From assembly GCF_001690685.1 (NCBI RefSeq), contig NZ_LZGL01000017.1, forward strand, positions 372,001 to 436,000: 64,000 nt of DNA, read 5' to 3'. Of the stretch, positions 58,784 through 64,000 are shown in pieces. The notes below the pieces were generated by a model. That model did no database searches. It was not told where the DNA came from and was given only the letters and a program-made list of their open reading frames with translations. This DNA is from Gilliamella sp. wkB112. Lineage in GTDB: Bacteria > Pseudomonadota > Gammaproteobacteria > Enterobacterales > Orbaceae. The position numbers were made by a program, and so were the translations under genes. Numbering within the stretch: position 1 is the first letter of the stretch; each line of letters opens with the position of its first letter.

Positions 58784-59245
58784 ATGACAAATCATGATAG
58801 TGATAATAATGCAGCATTGAAAAGTGCTGGTTTGAAGGTTACGTTACCGCGATTGAAAATTTTAGAATTATTACGTGACCCTTCATGTCAACATATTTCT
58901 GTAGAAGATCTTTACAAAAAATTACTGGATATGGGTGAAGAAATTGGGTTAGCTACTGTCTATCGCGTTTTAAATCAATTTGATGATGCGGGAATTGTTA
59001 CTCGTCATAATTTTGAAGGTGGTAAATCAGTTTTTGAACTTGCTACCCAAAAACATCATGACCATTTAATTTGTTTAGATTGTGGTGAGGTTTTTGAATT
59101 TCGTGATGACATCATCAATCGTAGGCAAAAAGAAATTGCCGAGCAATATGGTGTTAAATTAACTTATCATAGCCTGTATCTCTATGGTCATTGTCATGCA
59201 GGTAATTGTAAAGAGCATCCGGAACTACATACCAACAAAAAATAA
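58784..59245 (+). CDS. fur: Ferric uptake regulator
   Basis: 153 residues from the ATG at 58784; a TTG four codons earlier is not needed. The N-terminal winged helix contains TVYRVLNQFDDAGIVTRHNFEGGKSVFEL, near identical to E. coli Fur. Metal ligands are in KHHDHLICLDCGEVFEF, and a second Cys region (CHAGNC) is near the C-terminus. Fur represses iron uptake genes when loaded with Fe(II). A terminator overlaps the stop codon. Confidence 0.97.
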   Translation: MTNHDSDNNAALKSAGLKVTLPRLKILELLRDPSCQHISVEDLYKKLLDMGEEIGLATVYRVLNQFDDAGIVTRHNFEGGKSVFELATQKHHDHLICLDCGEVFEFRDDIINRRQKEIAEQYGVKLTYHSLYLYGHCHAGNCKEHPELHTNKK

Positions 59246-59270
59246 GCCTATTTCTATAGGCTTTTTACTT
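59244..59270 (+). terminator. fur terminator
   Basis: AAGCCTAT (59244-59251) pairs with ATAGGCTT (59256-59263), followed by TTTACTT. It overlaps the fur stop codon by two bases. A second AT-rich hairpin, ACTTATTGA with TCAATAAGT (59267-59289), comes directly after. Confidence 0.85.
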
Positions 59271-59314
59271 ATTGAAAAAATCAATAAGTTTTAGATTTAT
59301 TAGGTTAATAATTA

Positions 59315-59860
59315 ATGAAACAACTTTTGAATTTTATTCCACTTATCTTCTTTTTTGTTTTTCTCACTATTTATGATATTTTTGTTGGTGTGCAAGCATT
59401 AATGATCAGCGCCACTGTTTCATTTATTATCCTGCTAATCATCTACCGTAAAATAGATAAAATAGAATTAATCTCCTATCTTATGATTATTGTATTTGGG
59501 GGATTTACTCTCTATACCCGTGAACCTATTATATTTAAATGGAAAGTTACCATTATTAACTTCCTTTTTGCGACGGCATTGTTAGTTAGTCAATTTATGT
59601 TCAAAAAAAACCTACTGCAAACCATGTTCGGTAAAGAAATCCAACTAAAGGCAATCATTTGGAATAAACTAAATTTATTATGGATCAGCTTCTTTATGTT
59701 CTGTGGCATAATTAGTTTAGCCGCTACTTACTACACTTCAGACGATTTTTTCTGGAAATTCAAAGTTTTTATTTTACCTGGTGCCTCATTATTATTATCT
59801 TTAATATCAGGAATTTATATTTATAAAAACATGAATAAAAGTGCTAGTGAGAGCAACTAA
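59315..59860 (+). CDS. yciB: Inner-membrane septation protein YciB/IspZ
   Basis: 181 residues with about five membrane helices. The N-terminal LNFIPLIFFFVFLTIYDIFVG and the middle PIIFKWKVTIINFLFATALL are typical of the IspZ (YciB) family. It contributes to envelope integrity and septation, in concert with DcrB and ZipA in E. coli. It is followed by yciA and cls, the enteric order with tonB and kch removed. Confidence 0.9.
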   Translation: MKQLLNFIPLIFFFVFLTIYDIFVGVQALMISATVSFIILLIIYRKIDKIELISYLMIIVFGGFTLYTREPIIFKWKVTIINFLFATALLVSQFMFKKNLLQTMFGKEIQLKAIIWNKLNLLWISFFMFCGIISLAATYYTSDDFFWKFKVFILPGASLLLSLISGIYIYKNMNKSASESN

Positions 59861-59890
59861 TATAATGATATAAGGCGGAGTATTTTAACT

Positions 59891-60352
59891 ATGAAACAAG
59901 ACTCAATTTCCTCCCCTAAAGGGCAATTAGTATTAAGAACACTGGCTATGCCTGCCGATACCAATCCACATGGACATATTTTCGGCGGTTGGATTATGTC
60001 ACAAATGGATCTTGCTGGTGGTATATTAGCTAAAGAAATAGCAAAAAAAAGAGTGGTTACTGTAAACGCTAGTAGTATTACCTTCCACAAACCAGCTATG
60101 GTAGGTGATGTTGTGTGTTGTTATGCGCATTGTATTAAAACTGGCACCACATCTATTACGATAGGAATAGAAGTTTGGATTAAAAAGATAACTGATACTG
60201 ACGATACCTGCCAACGATTCTGTATAACTGATGCAACATTTACTTATGTTGCTGTTGATAAACATAATAATCCTAAACCATTGCCTGAATTATTCCAGCA
60301 CTATGATTGTAATAGAGATCCTATCAGTAAATTAAATCTAAGTAATAATTAA
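59891..60352 (+). CDS. yciA: Acyl-CoA thioesterase YciA
   Basis: 153 residues of a hotdog-fold thioesterase. The motif LAMPADTNPHGHIFGGWIMSQMDLAGGI, with catalytic Asn-His-Asp region, matches E. coli YciA. It hydrolyses a wide range of acyl-CoAs. The stop codon overlaps the cls start by one base. The upstream gap to yciB is 30 bp, with a GGCGGAG region that may act as ribosome-binding site. Confidence 0.94.
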   Translation: MKQDSISSPKGQLVLRTLAMPADTNPHGHIFGGWIMSQMDLAGGILAKEIAKKRVVTVNASSITFHKPAMVGDVVCCYAHCIKTGTTSITIGIEVWIKKITDTDDTCQRFCITDATFTYVAVDKHNNPKPLPELFQHYDCNRDPISKLNLSNN

Positions 60353-61821
60353 TGAATATGCAATTTACTTCATTCCATGCATTAATTAGTTCATTAATAT
60401 TTCTCAGCTATTGGTTGATCATTGTTGCTACCACATTACGCATTGTCTTTAAACGTCGACCAACAACTTACGTTATTGCTTGGATGCTGGTTATTTATAT
60501 TCTGCCACTGCTTGGTGTAATTCTTTATTTTGCATTAGGGGAAGCTCATTTAGGTCAGCAACGAGCTAAACGCATCCAAAAAATGCGCCCAGCGATTACT
60601 CAATTTATTAATAAATTGAGTATATTCCCTGATATATTTACCACTAAAGTTAGTCAAGTAAGTGACCCTATTTTCAAGCTGTGCAAGCACCAAACTGGAC
60701 TTGATGGCATTAAAGGTAACCATATTGATCTACTTAGTAACACTGACGCCATATTTGACAGTCTAATCGAAGACATCAATCACGCCACTACTAATATTGA
60801 AATGGTATTTTATATATGGAATGAAGGTGGCAGGGCTAATGATGTTGAAGAAGCCCTAATTCAAGCCAGTAAACGCGGAGTAACTTGTCGCTTAATGCTT
60901 GATTCGGCTGGTAGTCGGCATTTTATCAGATCCAATGCCAGCAAAAGAATGCGGGATGCCGGTATAACTGTTATCGAAGTATTAAAAGTAAACTTATTTC
61001 GCTTCATGTTTAGGCGACTCGATCTGCGGCAACATCGTAAAGTGGCTATTATTGATAATTATATATCTTACACTGGCAGTATGAATATTGTCGATCCACG
61101 CTACTTTAAACAAAATAAACATGTGGGTGAATGGGTTGATATTATGGTAAGAATGAGTGGACCAGTGACAACACTAATGGGTGCCATTTATGCCAGTGAT
61201 TGGCAGCTTGAAACTGGTGATTATCTAGCCTTACCAAAAATTACCGATTTTGCCGAACAACCAGAAGAAAAAAAACACATTATGCAACTCATTGCTTCAG
61301 GACCGGGTTATACAGAAAATATGATCCATCAGGTGCTGTTAACGGCAATCTATGCAGCCCAAGAACAAATTATTTTTACCACACCTTATTTAGTCCCTAC
61401 TGATGACATTTTGCATGCAGTTTGCACTGCCGCCCAACGCGGAGTAGAAGTTATTATTATTGTTCCGAAGAAGAATGACTCTTTAATGGTCAAATGGGCG
61501 AGCCGAGCTTTCTTTGCCGAATTATTAGATGGTGGAGTGAAACTTTACCAATTTAATGATAATTTATTACATACCAAAAGTGTGTTAATTGATAATCAAC
61601 TTAGCTTGGTTGGCACCGTCAATTTAGATATGCGCAGCTTATGGTTAAATTTTGAAATTACTACGGTAGTCGATGATGCTGAATTTGCTAAATCACTAGC
61701 CGCACTTTTAAAAACTTACTTAGCCAATTCCGATAAAGTTAATATTGAGAAATGGAATAAACGCCCAATTTGGCAATATGTAGTTGAAAGACTATTTTAC
61801 TTCTTCGCGCCACTTTTATAG
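60352..61821 (+). CDS. clsA: Cardiolipin synthase
   Basis: 489 residues. Two N-terminal membrane helices (about residues 10-60) are followed by two phospholipase D domains, with both HKD motifs intact: HRKVAIID near residue 227 and HTKSVLID near 404. It joins two phosphatidylglycerol molecules into cardiolipin. The ATG overlaps the yciA stop (TAATG), so translation is coupled. The sequence favours ClsA over ClsB or ClsC because of the N-terminal helices and length. Confidence 0.94.
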   Translation: MNMQFTSFHALISSLIFLSYWLIIVATTLRIVFKRRPTTYVIAWMLVIYILPLLGVILYFALGEAHLGQQRAKRIQKMRPAITQFINKLSIFPDIFTTKVSQVSDPIFKLCKHQTGLDGIKGNHIDLLSNTDAIFDSLIEDINHATTNIEMVFYIWNEGGRANDVEEALIQASKRGVTCRLMLDSAGSRHFIRSNASKRMRDAGITVIEVLKVNLFRFMFRRLDLRQHRKVAIIDNYISYTGSMNIVDPRYFKQNKHVGEWVDIMVRMSGPVTTLMGAIYASDWQLETGDYLALPKITDFAEQPEEKKHIMQLIASGPGYTENMIHQVLLTAIYAAQEQIIFTTPYLVPTDDILHAVCTAAQRGVEVIIIVPKKNDSLMVKWASRAFFAELLDGGVKLYQFNDNLLHTKSVLIDNQLSLVGTVNLDMRSLWLNFEITTVVDDAEFAKSLAALLKTYLANSDKVNIEKWNKRPIWQYVVERLFYFFAPLL

Positions 61822-61867
61822 TAATAGTCGTGATGATATTAAGCAATGCCATATTTGATTATTAATT

Positions 61868-62698
61868 TTAATAACCATTTTTAGACAAATCTGGCAAAAA
61901 TTGATTATTACTGATTCGGTAAACTTGCGAATTAAGTGTACCATCTTTATTTAAACTAATTTCTCTCCAACCTGGAGCATCTTGATCAGATACCTGAAAA
62001 TTATAACATCCTGGTTTAAATTGCACACACGTAGAAGGCGTAGAAAATGCTTTACAATTATGCCATATTTGCTCTTGTTGTTGATGAATGTGCCCCCAAC
62101 CTAATCCTTTTATTTTAGGATTGTTTTGAATAATTTTTTCTAAATCGGTACTATTTTTAAGAATATGCTGATCTAACCAATGACAACTTGATGAAATTGG
62201 ATGATGGTGTAAAAACACCATTGCGGATCTATCTGGATTACTTGTTAAAGTATTTTGTAAAAATGTGAGCTCAGACTCAGGTAAAACCCCATAGGCTTGA
62301 CCAACGACTTGGCTATTTAATAACACAATAAGCCATTTATCGCCTAATAAAACCACTTTATTTGCGGCTAATTGATAATCATTAAAAACCTCTTGCATAT
62401 AGGAGTAATTATCATGATTACCAGCAAGCCACACACAAGGAACAGGAAATTTTGTTATTTCCTTAGCAAACCGTTGATAAGCTTGTTTGGAACCATCTTG
62501 TACAAAATCGCCCGTTGCCACAATTAAATCATAATGGCGATTTTGGAGCTTAATTTCATCAATAACAGCTAAAAAACTAGCATTTGAGTTAACACCCAAT
62601 AATGAGTCACTATCAGCAGCAAAAAGATGAGAATCAGTAATATGCAGTATTTTCCCGCAATTTTCATTCTGAATGGGCAACTGTAAAAGTGACTCCAA
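61868..62698 (-). CDS. cpdA: 3',5'-cyclic AMP phosphodiesterase
   Basis: 276 residues from a TTG start (MESLLQLPIQ), with GAGGTGA upstream, as in E. coli. A metallophosphoesterase with binuclear-site motifs DSHLF, GDFVQDG, GNHDN, HHHP and GHIHQ. It lowers cAMP and so tunes CRP-dependent expression. It is downstream of nudF on the same strand; the enteric gene between them, yqiB, is absent. Confidence 0.94.
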   Translation of the reverse strand: MESLLQLPIQNENCGKILHITDSHLFAADSDSLLGVNSNASFLAVIDEIKLQNRHYDLIVATGDFVQDGSKQAYQRFAKEITKFPVPCVWLAGNHDNYSYMQEVFNDYQLAANKVVLLGDKWLIVLLNSQVVGQAYGVLPESELTFLQNTLTSNPDRSAMVFLHHHPISSSCHWLDQHILKNSTDLEKIIQNNPKIKGLGWGHIHQQQEQIWHNCKAFSTPSTCVQFKPGCYNFQVSDQDAPGWREISLNKDGTLNSQVYRISNNQFLPDLSKNGY

Positions 62699-62864
62699 AA
62701 TTCACCTCATTTAAAAATTAATAATATAATTATTGTTAATAACAACACCAACAATAATAATGGAATATTTTTGATTATTTTTATTATAAATCCTAAAGTT
62801 ATATTAAAGTGTAAAGTAAATCACATTTTTATGAAATAAATAATTTAATTGGGTTACTAAAATT

Positions 62865-63494
62865 CTATAACCATTGTTTTTTTAATGACATATAGTTAAG
62901 TTGTAACCATTGCAAGGCAATAATAGAAGCTGCATTATTGAGTACTCCATTTTCAACCCATTGATAAGCTTGTTCTCGGCTAACCACATGAACTTTAATA
63001 TCTTCATTTTCTTCCGCCAGTCCATGCACACCTTTAGCTGTCGAAGAATCAACCTCACCAACTAAAATATGCAATTTTTCTGTCAAACCACCTGGTGAAG
63101 CCAAATAACTAATAATTGGTTGGCAACGACCAACGGTTACGCCAGCTTCTTCAAGTGCCTCACGTCTGGCAACATCTTCAATTGATTCATTGTCATGATC
63201 CATCATTCCAGCTATTAATTCCAAAATCCAAGGGCTTTCTTGGGTTTCAATTGCTGCAATACGAATTTGTTCAATTAAAACCACTTGATCGCGTTTTACA
63301 TCATAAGCTAATAAAACTACCGCATGCCCTCGTTCCAAAATTTCTCGGGTGACAAAATCACTCTTGGAACCATCAAATTTACGATATTGAAAACGGTATT
63401 CAAGCAACGAGAAAAAACCTTTATATAAACTTTTCTTGGTTAAATTAAATACATCATTTTTGTCAAAATGTACCGGACTATTTTTAATTTTCAT
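62865..63494 (-). CDS. nudF: ADP-ribose pyrophosphatase
   Basis: 209 residues. A Nudix hydrolase that splits ADP-ribose to AMP and ribose-5-phosphate. The Nudix box is clear in ARREALEEAGV. The spacing from the first Gly to the conserved Glu is one residue longer than the canonical G-x5-E (GMMDHDNE), which is unusual. The N-terminal domain carries RRKFDG-like QYRKFDGSKSDF typical of NudF. It diverges from tolC, as in E. coli. Confidence 0.93.
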   Translation of the reverse strand: MKIKNSPVHFDKNDVFNLTKKSLYKGFFSLLEYRFQYRKFDGSKSDFVTREILERGHAVVLLAYDVKRDQVVLIEQIRIAAIETQESPWILELIAGMMDHDNESIEDVARREALEEAGVTVGRCQPIISYLASPGGLTEKLHILVGEVDSSTAKGVHGLAEENEDIKVHVVSREQAYQWVENGVLNNAASIIALQWLQLNYMSLKKQWL

Positions 63495-63637
63495 ACAGAC
63501 TCTCGATTATTAGGTGAAATTTTAATAAAAAGTGCGGATAGTATACAAAGTATGCTTCATATATACTAATTATCTGTTAAAATTATGCAATTGAATTTCC
63601 TAATAATATGTTTTATCGTTTTTTAAAGAGAAGATTA

Positions 63638-64000
63638 ATGAAAAAAACTTTAACCTTTTTAATTGGCTTAGTTTTGAGCCAATCTGTTTTTGCTGAGAAT
63701 TTGGTTCAAGTCTATGAACAAGCAAAAGAAACTAACCCAGATCTACGCAGCTCATTAGCCGAAAAAGAAAAAGCCTATTCTGCAATTTCCGGCTCTAGAG
63801 CAAGTTTATTACCTCAAGTGGGCTTAAGTGCTTCTTATGGTGTAGCGCACGGGCGCCGAGACACTAGTGGACAAAAAAATAAAAGTGGCAATTTGTATCA
63901 AGTCACTTTTTCCCAAAGCATTTTTGATTATTCTAACTGGAAAGCCTTAGACATAACCAAAAAACAAGCCAGTATTTCTGATATGAGTTACCAATATCAA
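63638..64000 (+). CDS. tolC: Outer-membrane efflux channel TolC, N-terminal part
   Basis: The first 121 codons of a gene that continues past the right edge. The protein starts with a signal peptide (MKKTLTFLIGLVLSQSVFA) and continues ENLVQVYEQAKETNPDLR, then LLPQVGLSASYG, which matches the mature N-terminus of TolC. TolC is a trimeric outer-membrane tunnel used by drug efflux pumps and type I secretion. It shares a 143-bp divergent promoter region with nudF. AAGAGAAG precedes the ATG. Confidence 0.94.
   Translation, partial: MKKTLTFLIGLVLSQSVFAENLVQVYEQAKETNPDLRSSLAEKEKAYSAISGSRASLLPQVGLSASYGVAHGRRDTSGQKNKSGNLYQVTFSQSIFDYSNWKALDITKKQASISDMSYQYQ

Noticed and set aside
63528-63538. AAGTGCGGA, one base from the Pasteurellaceae DNA uptake signal AAGTGCGGT
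   Set aside because: A single imperfect occurrence in an intergenic region; uptake signals are abundant, and I saw no other copies.

Overview
The window is a low-GC gammaproteobacterial chromosome segment made almost entirely of housekeeping genes. Individual proteins and the gene order track Escherichia coli closely: rpsO-pnp-nlpI-deaD, prmB-aroC-yfcA, proQ-prc, mreBCD-rng-tldD, accBC, raiA-pheA, dcd-asmA, sucCD-cydABX-ybgC-tolQRA, fldA-fur, yciB-yciA-cls and cpdA-nudF with divergent tolC. The AT-rich base composition, slim intergenic regions and shortened versions of the enteric operons suggest a host-associated relative such as the Orbaceae (Gilliamella/Frischella type). That placement is inference from gene content, not a database result.

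Layout. 1-8.0 kb: RNA decay and ribosome block (deaD end, nlpI, pnp, rpsO), a LysR regulator, yfcA, aroC, prmB. 8.1-11.1 kb: tRNA-Ser(GGA), a 29-residue YnhF-like membrane peptide, prc, proQ. 11.1-12.5 kb: two divergent Mu-type DNA-binding proteins and a small lipoprotein. 12.7-19.4 kb: rnpB, a YqjA-type DedA protein, tldD, rng, mreDCB. 19.4-29.7 kb: accBC behind a structured leader, eda, yadGH, mog, argR with paired ARG boxes, a lysine riboswitch with lysC, cysS, trmJ. 30-36.7 kb: raiA, pheA, mutY, an MFS exporter, an old-yellow-enzyme reductase, a UbiI-type hydroxylase, tatA. 36.7-38.1 kb: an AT-rich island with a candidate small RNA, an FNR-like palindrome and a lone phage-type repressor. 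38.2-48.1 kb: ABC exporter, dacB, a TerC/Alx protein, cycA, mltA, dcd, asmA. 48.2-58 kb: hslUV, tolQRA, ybgC, cydABX, sucCD. 58.1-64 kb: fldA, fur, yciB, yciA, cls, cpdA, nudF and the start of tolC.

Functional picture. The genes cover cell-shape and envelope maintenance (MreBCD, TolQRA, MltA, PBP4, AsmA, NlpI-Prc), RNA turnover (PNPase, RNase G, RNase P, DeaD, ProQ), low-oxygen respiration (cytochrome bd), and amino-acid control (ArgR, lysine riboswitch). Several enteric neighbours are missing from otherwise conserved clusters: tolB-pal-cpoB after tolA, sucAB/sdh before sucCD, ybgE after cydX, mepA between aroC and yfcA, and maf between mreD and rng. They may lie elsewhere in the genome.

I found no CRISPR array, insertion sequence, complete prophage or obvious new defence system. 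The least explained material is the 36.7-37.3 kb island, the accBC leader, a 34-bp dispersed intergenic repeat (two copies), and a perfectly periodic 21-unit repeat inside tolA.
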